Virus record (IMG/VR): IMGVR_UViG_3300031601_000002
Location: 1 to 40,580 of that record
Length of the DNA: 40,580 nucleotides
Strand: one strand, 5' to 3'
Source: a virus
Shown here: piece by piece, positions 1 through 9,064 of the stretch
Position numbering within the stretch: the first letter of the stretch is position 1
Layout of the letters: every line of letters begins with the position of its first letter
Made by a program: the position numbers and the translations under genes
Notes under the pieces: generated by a model
Databases searched by the model: none
Seen by the model: only the letters and a program-made list of their open reading frames with translations
What the model was told of the DNA's origin: nothing

Positions 1-52
1 ATAATATATTTTTCAATATAATTTTATGTTTTTAATGTTTTAATCTTTTATA

Positions 53-526
53 TTAGCAGAATATTACATCTTCTTCCATTTCAACAGCTAATTTAAAATC
101 ATTTAGTAATGCTTGAAGTGCACTTAGCGTCCAATCTAAGTCTGGATCTACTGTTCCATTAATTTTTTCTTTTTTTGGAATTACTGCTTCAATCATATGA
201 TTCATATTGGCACAATCTTGCCAACGAATCTTACCGTCACAATCTGAGTAACATACCATAATTGCTAGAGATTTAATACCTTCTTTGTCTAATAGATTTA
301 AAAAATCTTTGTATGTCTGAAGATCTTCTTTATTATTTGGAGTTCCATATAATTTATCTAGTATATCAAAATTAATTTCTGGATACTCCTTTGTTTCATT
401 TCTATAACAATAGTCGATAGAATCTGTAATGCCATAATATTCTAGTATCATATCTTTTATTCCGTGATAGGTTCCATAGCCTCTACAATAATCTCCGCCA
501 TCTCCTACAGCTAAATCTAGTCCCAT
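53..526 (-). CDS. hypothetical protein, 157 aa
   Basis: I do not recognise this protein. It is acidic, with a cysteine- and glycine-containing N-terminus (residues 8-17, GDGGDYCRGY) and no membrane segment or signal peptide. It starts at ATG with AGAAAGGA 7 to 8 bases upstream and ends in TAA. It lies 12 bases after the gene at 539-1006 and is probably co-transcribed with it from the early-type promoter at 1025-1047. Both of its tryptophans are TGG, as in the other early-type genes here. No function is claimed. Confidence 0.75.
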   Translation of the reverse strand: MGLDLAVGDGGDYCRGYGTYHGIKDMILEYYGITDSIDYCYRNETKEYPEINFDILDKLYGTPNNKEDLQTYKDFLNLLDKEGIKSLAIMVCYSDCDGKIRWQDCANMNHMIEAVIPKKEKINGTVDPDLDWTLSALQALLNDFKLAVEMEEDVIFC

Positions 527-538
527 AATTTTTCCTTT

Positions 539-1006
539 CTAATAGCCTTTCAATTTTAACCACAATAGTATATCATTAGTTATATGTTTATTTAGTCTTA
601 ATAATTCTATGTTTATTTTATTATAATCTGAAATAGGTGTATACGGTGTGGGTCTTCTATAATACGCTAGATTAGTGTTAATCATTAAATTAATATATTC
701 AAGATCTAGATCATCAGCTAAATAACATATTAATGTTTCGGTATCAACATCATAAGTATTTTGTATATCAAGAGTATTTTGTATATCAAACTCTATTAAG
801 GTACCATCACTACTTTGTACTATATTAGTGATATCACCTAGAATTAATAGTCCAGTATGTTTTAATTTAAATTGGTCGTTTGTATATTTATTTATTATAT
901 TAATTATAGTTATATAATCTTGCTGACTAGGGCTTAAATCAATTCCTAGGCGATAAACTAAGTGTCCTTCTATGTCTTGTTCATATTCTTTTGTTTTCTT
1001 TCTCAT
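539..1006 (-). CDS. hypothetical protein, 155 aa
   Basis: I do not recognise this protein. It has a charged N-terminus (MRKKTKEYEQD) followed by alternating hydrophobic and polar segments rich in Ile, Asn and Asp. Residues 77-86 carry a short internal duplication, DIQNTLDIQNTYD. The ribosome site AAGGAAGGGTGAG precedes the ATG and the gene ends in TAG. It is the first gene of a two-gene unit led by the early-type promoter at 1025-1047 and uses no TGA codon. Confidence 0.75.
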   Translation of the reverse strand: MRKKTKEYEQDIEGHLVYRLGIDLSPSQQDYITIINIINKYTNDQFKLKHTGLLILGDITNIVQSSDGTLIEFDIQNTLDIQNTYDVDTETLICYLADDLDLEYINLMINTNLAYYRRPTPYTPISDYNKINIELLRLNKHITNDILLWLKLKGY

Positions 1007-1024
1007 ATATACTCACCCTTCCTT

Positions 1025-1047
1025 ATAGTTATAATATATGCATAAAA
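1025..1047 (-). promoter_or_regulatory. early-type promoter motif (class 2), copy 1
   Basis: On the minus strand the sequence reads TTTTATGCATATATTATAAC followed by TAT. It aligns without gaps to three other sites, at 8389, 36012 and 36393, each just upstream of a small gene lacking TGA codons. The ATATATTATA core resembles the AT-rich early promoters (TATATTAC type) known for phiKZ-like virion polymerases. That assignment is inference. Confidence 0.55.
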
Positions 1048-1073
1048 AAAAGTATGAGATTTCTCTCATACTT
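1044..1073 (-). terminator. intrinsic terminator of the 1072-7753 operon
   Basis: A 10-bp perfect stem (1050-1059 with 1064-1073) has a 4-base loop and is followed on the minus strand by a run of eight T. The TAA stop of the RNA polymerase gene (1072-1074) overlaps the stem, so the minus strand reads TAAG directly into the hairpin. Confidence 0.85.
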
Positions 1074-2271
1074 ATCGTTTCGTTATATAATCTGTTATAT
1101 GTATCTTGTTAAATCTAATTGTCTGGTCATGTGTTTTTTTAAGTGCTAAATTCATTAATGATCCTGACATTGTAGATGCTAGTAATCCAGCATTCTTTAT
1201 ACCAAGTTTATAATACAATTCACCAGCACATTTATTACATATTTGAGGATTCTTACAATACATTGCTGATCGCATTTTAATCTCTCGACCAATAAATTTA
1301 GACATATTTTTTTCATCTAGCATAACTTCTTTTCCACCATCAAGTACATATCTGTATAGAAACATACTTTGCATAGCTGCCGGAATTACGGTTGTTATAT
1401 ATTGGGTGGTTCCACAATCTGTAGTTGCATCATCAAGTATTACATTTTGAACAGCATTGTTAATCTTCTTAGTTTCATAACCAGCTTTTTGGGTTTCAAC
1501 ACCACGAGCATATCCACCAGTAATTGTTGAGTTAGCGAATAATGGAAATTCTTCTTGAGATATACCTTGCATATAATTTGATTTAAGAACATCAAGTTTT
1601 CCAGTATATGGATTTTCAATAATTCCACCCATAATAGAGGTTTTCTTATAGTTATTTTCAAAACTAAATGCGCCACTTTCAAAGAAATCATAACCTTCAT
1701 TACCTTTTTCTTTGATAAGCTTGCGGCTTAATGTAATAAGTTCGGCTTCGATCATACTAACCGCATTTGGGTCGCCTTCTTTAATTTCTTTTGCATACTT
1801 TTCGAACAATTCTTCTTTACGCTTAATAACTTCTGGGATCGGGATATTCATATCATAATCCATTGTAGGTGATATAAAGTATGTAATTCCCAGTGTTATT
1901 CACTCAGCACAATTTAAATAATGACCATAATCTTCAGTATTTATTTCATCGTTAAGCAGCATATTTGCAAGTTTCTTTTCAAAGATCCCTACAGTTTTTT
2001 TATCGAATACAGCGTCTCGATACTCAAATTTTTTAAGAAATTGGTCTGGAATAACAAAGAAATTTCATAAGTATCTACCAATTGTAGTTTCAATAGATTG
2101 TGAATTATAAAGACGATCTTTTGGAAGTCTAAAGGTATCAAACGTATTAAATCTTGCTTCATCTTGACCCATTCTAATTGCAAAGAAATTTCTAAGCAAA
2201 TTCATATCTATATCATCTTTCGTTAAAGCTAATAAAGCTTTTGTTTCTTCTATCGTAAGTTTTCGCTTCAA
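1072..2271 (-). CDS. multisubunit RNA polymerase beta-prime C-terminal subunit
   Basis: This is a 399-aa split-off C-terminal part of an RNA polymerase beta-prime subunit. Residues about 60-68 (SIETTIGRYL) match the TTVGR segment of bacterial beta-prime. The region near 250-300 (TITGGYARGVETQKAGYETK, then NNAVQNVILDDATTDCGT) matches the bridge-helix/trigger-loop stretch of E. coli beta-prime ([31 protein letters not shown]...DDCGT). The end (LALKKTHDQTIRF) matches the trigger-helix part LTMRTFH. The catalytic NADFDGD lies upstream of this segment in the family and is presumably on another subunit, as in phiKZ/AR9-type enzymes. Codons 69 and 124 are TGA, the first beside a conserved Trp position (TTVGRAILW in E. 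coli). The start is TTG, chosen because AAAAAAGGAGG lies 8 bases upstream. It is the last gene of a late-promoter virion operon, which fits a virion-packaged polymerase, but a non-virion subunit is also possible. Confidence 0.92.
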
Positions 2272-2316
2272 GATAATCGCCTCCTTTTTTAAACTTAAAA
2301 ATTTTTTAGTTTAATT

Positions 2317-2739
2317 TTAATACTTAAATGTTCCTAAAACATACTCGTTTCGTACTAAATATGCTTCTAAATTTTGAAGTTTTCCAACATCTTTTTGTTT
2401 TAATGAGCTTTTTCTTAAATATCTGTAGTGATCTTTTATAATAAAAGGTACAGCATATTCAGTTGTTATATAGCCTATTTCTAATTTTGTAACATCGTCA
2501 CCATTTTCATTAACATATGGCATAACAACTAGGCCAGTTCTAACAAAACGTTTAGATCCTGACATTCCGACTCTGTCTTTCTCTTCAAGTAACATTACAG
2601 GTTCAGATTCTGTTGTTTGAATACTTTCTAGCCCGATTGGGAAGAATAGCGTAGATTTTGAAGTGTTAATGCTCATAAGATCTGATTTAGAAATTAATTC
2701 GTAAAATTCTTCAATTTGATTCTCTTCAATTTTTATCAT
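2317..2739 (-). CDS. hypothetical protein of virion operon, 140 aa
   Basis: I do not recognise this protein. It has an acidic helical N-terminus (MIKIEENQIEEFYELISK), a central probable beta-rich part (RFVRTGLVVMPYVNENGDD) and a basic C-terminal part. The ATG has AAGGAGAG 8 bases upstream. It sits 12 bases after the stop of 2752-3525 and 45 bases before the RNA polymerase gene, so it is co-transcribed with virion genes. A structural or polymerase-associated role is possible but not shown by sequence. Confidence 0.75.
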   Translation of the reverse strand: MIKIEENQIEEFYELISKSDLMSINTSKSTLFFPIGLESIQTTESEPVMLLEEKDRVGMSGSKRFVRTGLVVMPYVNENGDDVTKLEIGYITTEYAVPFIIKDHYRYLRKSSLKQKDVGKLQNLEAYLVRNEYVLGTFKY

Positions 2740-2751
2740 TTTCGTCTCTCC

Positions 2752-3525
2752 TTAAAAGTATATGTAGTATGTAAGTTTGTAGCTAAAATTAGCAGCTAAT
2801 GGGATTGCATCGAATACAATTCTTGAGAATAAAGTATCGTCTGATAACAATATTCCTAATTCAGTTCCTGAAGTAAGTACTCCAGCATTTCCAGTAACAT
2901 TAATCACAATTTTAAGACCAAGCCCAACAGATGTTGGTAATATTTCTAAAATATATGATACATAATATAATTTGTTATTGTTAGTTGCAAAAATATAAGT
3001 TCCATGAGGTTCTGTTGTTATAGTTGGAAGAGTAAGAGCATCTGTTAAAGGAACTCCAGCATTTCAAGTATCTGTTGCTGTAGCTGTATATAAATCATAT
3101 GTTATTGGTGATGCTGGATCAAATCCTTCATCATCATTATTAAATATAAATAATTCTCCAATAACTGCAGTTGCTGGAAGACTAGTTCCTGTACTATATG
3201 TTGTTATAACTTCAGATCATACTAAATCTGTGTCAGATGTAATATCTATATCAGTTATTGCTGTAATAGGAGTTTCAAGTTCAGTATGGTCTGGTGTTGT
3301 TATACCATTTCCTGAGCCAAATTCTATATGACTAAAAGATCGTGTATCCATTACAGCAGTTGCAACTTGATTATATACTAAATCCATAATAAAATTTCTA
3401 CCAGCTTCAACAATCATATTTGACTTAGCAAATATAGTTTTTCCATCTTGGTCTTGCATTATTACAAAACCTTTTATTTTAGAGTCAGAGACTCTAAGTG
3501 TGTCTTTTATATTAAATTCTGTCAT
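2752..3525 (-). CDS. virion structural protein, paralogue of 3538-4047
   Basis: The protein is 257 aa, read through TGA at codons 103 and 154 (contexts DLV-W-SEV and TDT-W-NAG). N- and C-termini parallel the neighbouring gene: IKGFVIMQDQDGKTIFAKSN versus KGYVIFKKADGTVLFEKEN, and LFSRIVFDAIP...YYIYF versus LFSRVVFDPVP...YYLYF. The LFSRV-x-F ending with a final aromatic beta-strand is common in small phage tail or baseplate proteins. Compared with its sister it carries an extra central Thr/Ala-rich module around residues 104-190 ending in NKLYYVS. The ribosome site is AAGGAGG. A standard-code reading would truncate it at 102 aa. Confidence 0.8.
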
Positions 3526-3537
3526 CGTAGAGCCTCC

Positions 3538-4047
3538 TTAAAAGTATAGATAATAATTTAAATTATATGTTTCATCAGCTTCAACAGGAACTGGGTCAAA
3601 TACAACTCTTGAGAAAAGTATATCTTCTGCAGGTGTTCCATTACTTAAATATAATCCTAATTCACGAATTATTTGTCCTGTATCTGGAGTAATACTACCT
3701 TTAAATACAATGTACATTTGTCCATTTGAAGCTTCAATTATTTCTTTTGTTAATTCTAGTTTAGGATCATTAATTATAGAGCCTAGAGCTTCTGTATCTA
3801 AAGCTGTAGCATTTCCAGCAGCCCCGAAAGCAATTTTTGTTAATTCATAATCTGTATATTCTTTGTTGTATACAAATCCAGAAGTTAGAAATGAGTTTGT
3901 AATAAATATTTCACGAATATATTTTCGTCCTTCAGCTACAACCATATTTTCTTTTTCAAATAAGACTGTACCATCAGCTTTTTTAAAGATAACATATCCT
4001 TTAGGACCAATATTATCTTGTACTTTAACATAATCATTTACCATCAT
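3538..4047 (-). CDS. virion structural protein, short paralogue
   Basis: This 169-aa protein contains no TGA. I start it at the ATG-ATG pair (MMVNDYVK) because AAGGAG lies 9 bases upstream. A longer TTG start at 4077 would run into the preceding gene and lacks a ribosome site. The middle (LTKIAFGAAGNATALDTEALG) and end (ILFSRVVFDPVPV...YYLYF) resemble small tail or baseplate proteins and match the longer gene at 2752-3525. It starts 1 base after the TAA of the 1234-aa gene, which implies translational coupling. The exact role in the particle is unknown. Confidence 0.8.
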   Translation of the reverse strand: MMVNDYVKVQDNIGPKGYVIFKKADGTVLFEKENMVVAEGRKYIREIFITNSFLTSGFVYNKEYTDYELTKIAFGAAGNATALDTEALGSIINDPKLELTKEIIEASNGQMYIVFKGSITPDTGQIIRELGLYLSNGTPAEDILFSRVVFDPVPVEADETYNLNYYLYF

Positions 4048-4048
4048 A

Positions 4049-7000
4049 TTACTCAACTCCTTCTGTAAGTGTTTCAATATTTAATGTTTCATCATAGTAG
4101 ACCATATCTATTTTATGAGCTTCTAATTGTTGTGTAATTTTTTCTGCAAATGGTACTATTTCTGAGTAAGAATCATATGTTTTTTTAAATGTTGTATAAT
4201 ATAATTCTGTTGTATATGACAAGAAAATTTCTACAGCTGTTTGTACAAATTGTAGTGTAGCTTCTTCTTGGCCTTTTAGTGATAATGACCATTGCATATA
4301 GGCTTCAGAAGAAAATAAACTTTGTAAACCGTTTATAAGTGTTAATATATCAGTTGTATATTCAGCAATTTTTTCTGTACGTTCATCATCTGTTAAATCA
4401 GTTAATTCTGTTCCATTATTAGCAATTGCAATTGCTTCATCTAAATATGTACCTAAATCAGCTGGTTTTGTATATCCAGTAGTTGTATCTACAAATATTG
4501 GGTCTTCTGAACTTTGATATACATTGGTAAATATATCTTCAGTAAAAGTTTGGAATGCTTCGTTGTGATATAATTCTGAATCAGAATATGGTGAAAGCAA
4601 TCCATTAAATAAATCAACTGGAAATTTCATAATACCTTCAATTGCTTTATAATATAAATCCTTGTAGTTTAAGTTCAAGCCACTTGGATCATATGTTGTT
4701 GATGTTGGTTGTTCATAATCATCATTCCAATATTTAGAAGTAATATACATCCATAAATTATCATCGGTATTATCTATTCTTAACAAGTTAAGGTCTTCAA
4801 ATAAATTTATCATATATGGACCAGAATTTTGGTATTTATTATTAACATCGGTTTTTCCATAAGATGTTTTGTGTGTTGAAAATATTACGTCTTCTAATTG
4901 TCTAGCAGTTTCTGTTTTTTGAGTATAGTCATATTCTCTATAGTATAAATTAAGCGTATCAAGTCTATTATCAAAATTAATTCGGTCTGTAGATTCTTTA
5001 TAAATATTAAATCTGTCAAATGTTGTTTCGGTACCACCAGTGATAGCATCAGCTACATGAGCTTTAGTAAAATTAGTTAATGTAGTTCCTGTAAAACCGT
5101 ATGTATAATCAGCTAAAAGACCAGTAGTTAAGAACGTTCAATCAATACTAGTATTGATTCCATAATATGTGTTAGCACTACCAGGATCTACATAATTCAC
5201 TAAAGTCTCATCAAGTGCATATAATCTTAAAAGCGCTTTATATTTTACTTTTACAGCTTCAAACAAACTGTGTATACTAACTTCAGTTGATACATTAAAT
5301 AATTCACCAGTGTCTAAGTATGTGTTATATAAAACAGGATCATCATCATCATTTACAAGATTAGTCTCAAGATATTCAAGTGTTGACATCATATATCTTG
5401 ATAATATGTATTTTTTATAAATATTTTCTGATAATGTTAAGCTTAAATATTTAGTTTCAGACACATCCAAGCCTAATCCTAATAACGTACTTTCAGGAAT
5501 AGCGTCAGTATCTCAATATGGGTCATCAGCTAAAAATTCTTCATAATTAGTTGCTGTTTCAAGAGCACTATAAATTTCTCTAGAACCATTATCTGAAAAG
5601 TAAGGTACCTCAACAAATTTGATAGTGCCCGTTGTATTTTTTGTACCATCAGTATAATCAGTATTTTCTAAGATTAAGAATTTTTTAATTTCAGCTTCTA
5701 AATCCCCAACTTCAAATACTTGTAATAATATTGATATAACATCACGGCTACCTTTTAACTTAACTAACTCGTTAAATAGTTTTATGATATTTATTTTATA
5801 ATCCTTTTCTTCAAGAATAAAGTCATAAGCTTTATCATTAAGAACACCTAGACCATAAGACTCAAGAAAGTTATAGATGTCTGTTGAGTTGAAGAAATCT
5901 GGATCATGTATATTATCTATTTTAGCATTCATAAATCTCTCGATTGAAAAGAAGCTAATAAATAATCGTTCGTATAATTTATATTCTGTTTCTTGAATGA
6001 ATGATTTATTTAATAATACTTTATAATAATAGTTTCTAGTTTCTTGATATATATTTAAGAAGTTTTCAATTTCGCGTTGTTCATAGTCTTTATCACCATA
6101 ATTATTAGTGAATTCACTAAGAGTTGAAGAATCTCCAACATAATATCCAACTAAATCAGTTTCATTTGAAAGTCTAGTAATGTAAGCATTATTATAAAAG
6201 TATTTGTATCTATAAAAGTCATCGCTTATTTGGAATAATGAATCAAGTTCTATATAATTTTTATAGTACGTATCAGCACTACTTGAAAAAGATATTCCAC
6301 TTTTATTTGTTGCAAAAAGGATTTCTTTTCCAGGAGTTGTTGTAATTAATCGTGATATAATGTATTCTTGAGAATCAATTAAACATTGTTCTCTTAATTT
6401 TATATTAAGTTCTTTATATAAAACTGTATAAGTAAGACGTTGAGTTGTGTCTATACCAGAGAATAAATCTAATAATCCATCTGTTGTGTCAGTACCATTT
6501 AATTGTAGATCCGATAAACCTGATATTATCATATCCTTGGCATCAATAAATATAAGTTGCTGTCCATCTTTTGCAATTGTAGTTTCATATTCATTTGCAT
6601 AATTCTTAGAATCAACCATTGCTGTAGAATTAAACCAATTATCTTGAATTAAGTCTTTATTTTTGAATAATTTTGCAGTATTAGTATAAGCCGCATTTAA
6701 TTTAGTTTGAATTAATCGACTTGTATCAGTACCAAAATAATCTTGTTCGTTAGATTCTTCACTATCATAAAGAGTTGTAAGGAATTCATATAATGAATCT
6801 TCTAATGTACTAAATATTGCAGATAATGAGTTTTCTGTCTCAAGAGTACTAAATACTTCTTTAGTAATTTCAGTACTAAAAGTACTAAATGCCGAGTCAC
6901 CAATAGCTTCTGTTATATTTAATGGCAATGTTAATAAAATAGAGCCATCATTTGATTTTATTTGAATAGAATTTTCAGTTCTTCTAAAGTATTCAATTGC

Positions 7001-7753
7001 ACCAGCATCTGTTCTACTTGAGTATGATAATTTTTTAAATGTACCAACATTATTGGTAGTTGCAGTTATTGCATCAAATTCAAAGTCTAATGCCTCTGTA
7101 GAGCTAAAAATAGTTGAAATATCATTATTAATATAATAAACAAGTCTAATTAAGATTATAGCTTCAATTAGTTTACTTTTAGTAAATAACGAATCATAAA
7201 ATTCTAAAGCTGTCATTTCAGTATAAGTGCTAGTTGTTGCGCTAGTTAACCATTCAGTTAAATCACTAGTTATAGTTGAATTATCAACCATATAAACATC
7301 AACTAAAGTTTTAATTTTTGTTTTTAGAGTACTTGTAATTCTTCCAAAAATAGATTCAGCATCAATTCCATCTTCTTCAATATTAACTCCATATACATAC
7401 GTATAAAGGTTATTATATATTGTATCTGTCTTGTCTTGATTGAATTCATTAACAAATGTTTTAAGAGCTATAATATCATCAACTGTAAGAGCTTCTTCAA
7501 AATATTTTTTTAATTTGTTTGAGAAAAAAACACTATAATCTTCAGTTTCAGCAGCTTCAATTGCTGTACCATCTTTAATAACCGCATTAGTTACAAATGT
7601 TGAAATATTTAAAAAATCAATTTTAGAAACATCGGCTATTTCATATTCTGGAGTAGCTGTATCTTCTAGAAAAGATGCAACACTTGTTCCATATGATGCT
7701 GCCATTGCCTCTAAGTCTGCCACTGATTTAAGTGAGAAATTATTCGTTGCCAT
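4049..7753 (-). CDS. large virion/baseplate structural protein, 1234 aa
   Basis: The gene is read through TGA at codons 747 (DDPY-W-DTDA) and 872 (TSID-W-TFLT). The frame between and after them is free of TAA and TAG, so the three pieces seen under the standard code are one gene. It also has five TGG codons. The protein is rich in Thr, Ser, Asp and Tyr, as are phage particle proteins. Near residues 660-710, INIIKLFNELVKLKGSRDVI and then LLQVFEV resemble the KGT/KGS-x-x-x-I helix motif of tail protein I/large baseplate proteins. There is no signal peptide. The ribosome site TAGGAGG precedes the ATG and a late promoter sits 24 bases upstream. It leads the operon that ends with the RNA polymerase subunit. 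Baseplate assignment is inference. Confidence 0.8.
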
Positions 7754-7776
7754 AGTTATCTACCTCCTACAATTCT

Positions 7777-7793
7777 TCATATAAAATATTGTT
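7777..7793 (-). promoter_or_regulatory. late promoter motif AACA-N6-TA (heads 1072-7753)
   Basis: The minus strand reads AACAATATTTTATATGA, 24 bases before the ATG of the 1234-aa gene. It is one of ten aligned copies. AR9 late promoters share AACA-N6-TW, with the start site at the TW. Confidence 0.8.
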
Positions 7794-7819
7794 CGAGATT
7801 CTATAAATGTATAAAGAAC

Positions 7820-7849
7820 AAAAAAAAAGAAGGGAATATTTCTATTCCC
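7820..7849 (-). terminator. intrinsic terminator of 7842-8372
   Basis: A 7-bp stem GGGAATA/TATTCCC (7832-7838 with 7843-7849) has a TTTC loop and is followed on the minus strand by a run of T. The TAG stop (7842-7844) lies inside the hairpin. Confidence 0.8.
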
Positions 7850-8372
7850 ACCCATCTGTATAATCAATATCTTTATAGTAATCCGCTGTTAATTGGTCAT
7901 CATATGAATTTGAGCTTCTAAGATGATCATATCCGTCATTCGAATCTATCTTTGGTGCAATGACATCATACATCCCAGAATCAACCAAGTCTTTAAACTT
8001 AGTTAAACCTTTGATACCCCAACTTAAACATGCTGAAGGTTTCTTATGGTTAAGTGGTCTAATATAAGTAAATAACGTGCCATCAGATTTCACTACCTTG
8101 ATAGCCTTACCTCTAAACTTTACATCATACTTTTCCTGAGCTTCCTTATAGAGTTTTTCAATATATGATTTAATCAAATCTTCTAAGTCATATTCCTTTT
8201 TAAATTCAAGCAATTCTTCCTCTGAGAGCTTTCGAGTTATACTAAATACTTCATCTTCAAGTTCCTCTCTAGTCTTACCGTCCCATATAGATTTTATATT
8301 CTCATCTGAGAATAATCTATATCGGTTTTTACTAATTAACTTTCTTAATTTTCTCTTCATATAATAAGTCAT
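7842..8372 (-). CDS. hypothetical protein, 176 aa
   Basis: I do not recognise this protein. A basic N-terminus (MTYYMKRKLRKLISKNRYR) leads into an acidic helical region (residues about 35-85) and a C-terminal Asp/Tyr-rich tail ending DIDYTDGWE. I chose the ATG at 8372 because AAAGGATG lies about 8 bases upstream. The upstream in-frame ATG (8390) sits in the promoter motif and has no ribosome site. It is a single-gene unit with its own early-type promoter and terminator, wedged between two late units. All three Trp codons are TGG. Confidence 0.72.
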   Translation of the reverse strand: MTYYMKRKLRKLISKNRYRLFSDENIKSIWDGKTREELEDEVFSITRKLSEEELLEFKKEYDLEDLIKSYIEKLYKEAQEKYDVKFRGKAIKVVKSDGTLFTYIRPLNHKKPSACLSWGIKGLTKFKDLVDSGMYDVIAPKIDSNDGYDHLRSSNSYDDQLTADYYKDIDYTDGWE

Positions 8373-8388
8373 AATAACACATCCTTTC

Positions 8389-8411
8389 ATATTTATAATA
8401 TATATTTAAAA
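8389..8411 (-). promoter_or_regulatory. early-type promoter motif (class 2), copy 2
   Basis: The minus strand reads TTTTAAATATATATTATAAA followed by TAT, close to the class consensus. It lies 17 bases before the chosen ATG of 7842-8372. Confidence 0.55.
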
Positions 8412-8426
8412 TATTACAGATAACAA

Positions 8427-8443
8427 AACAACTAATTATATGA
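8427..8443 (+). promoter_or_regulatory. late promoter motif AACA-N6-TA (heads 8459-10278)
   Basis: The sequence AACAACTAATTATATGA lies 16 bases upstream of the ATG at 8459. It is arranged back to back with the early-type promoter at 8389-8411. Confidence 0.8.
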
Positions 8444-8458
8444 AAAGAGGTGTGTATT

Positions 8459-9064
8459 ATGGAAGAAAATAAATTAGGGAATATCGAGTTCGATGATAAC
8501 AATGGGAAGCCTATCCTTAAATCAAGCGATACGCCATTCCCAGAGAGTTTTTATTTTGATAAATTCTTTGAAGAGAAAGAATATAAGAAATTTATAAAAA
8601 ATATTGAAAGATTAGTTCGAGCTTCTAAAGAATATAAAAATTATGTAGAAGATCTTAGAGCAACAGTATCAGCATTGAATGTTGATAATATTCTTTCATA
8701 TATAACAAGTAACGATGCTGTATTAGAATTTCATCATTATCCTTTTTCATTATATGATATAGTGGATACAATTGTATTACAAAAGTTTTTTGACATGGAT
8801 GATTTTACATCATTTGATGTTGGAAAAGAAGTAATGGAATGTCATTATGAAAATTTAATTGGTTTAGTTCCTTTATCAACAACTAACCATGAGTTAGCTC
8901 ATGCTGGTGAACTATTTCTATCAACTAAACAAATATTTGGAGATTATAGAGCATTTATAGCTGAATATCCTGAAGGAATATCAGATGACTTAAAAGTAAA
9001 AATTACTGAAATGGAAGAACTATCTGTAAAGAATCAGCCTACAGATGGCAAGGGTTTATTCTAA
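8459..9064 (+). CDS. virion-operon protein with HNH-like histidine pattern
   Basis: The protein is 201 aa. I chose the ATG at 8459 because AAGAGGTG lies just upstream. A GTG at 8450 overlaps that ribosome site. The core reads EFHHYPFSLYD (residues 90-100), then H129, then ENLIGLVPLSTTNHELAHAG (131-150). This HH ... NL-x-x-L ... H-x-x-x-H spacing recalls HNH (His-Me finger) folds. HELAH also fits HExxH, but no other metalloprotease feature is seen. It is the first gene of a late unit and its stop overlaps the hub start (TAATG). It may be a structural protein that has kept the fold rather than a nuclease. It has no Trp. Confidence 0.7.
   Translation: MEENKLGNIEFDDNNGKPILKSSDTPFPESFYFDKFFEEKEYKKFIKNIERLVRASKEYKNYVEDLRATVSALNVDNILSYITSNDAVLEFHHYPFSLYDIVDTIVLQKFFDMDDFTSFDVGKEVMECHYENLIGLVPLSTTNHELAHAGELFLSTKQIFGDYRAFIAEYPEGISDDLKVKITEMEELSVKNQPTDGKGLF

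Noticed and set aside
1-52. Terminator or gene at the left edge
   Set aside because: AT-rich sequence with no convincing hairpin, ribosome site or frame; nothing could be supported.
2291-2312. Terminator between 2317-2739 and the RNA polymerase gene
   Set aside because: The only hairpin is made of A/T runs with an AAACT/AGTTT base, too weak compared with the other terminators, and no promoter motif follows. I treat the polymerase as part of the operon.
8459-9064. Zinc metalloprotease from the HELAH sequence
   Set aside because: HExxH alone is weak; no third ligand or protease context, and the surrounding residues fit an HNH-like or structural pattern better.
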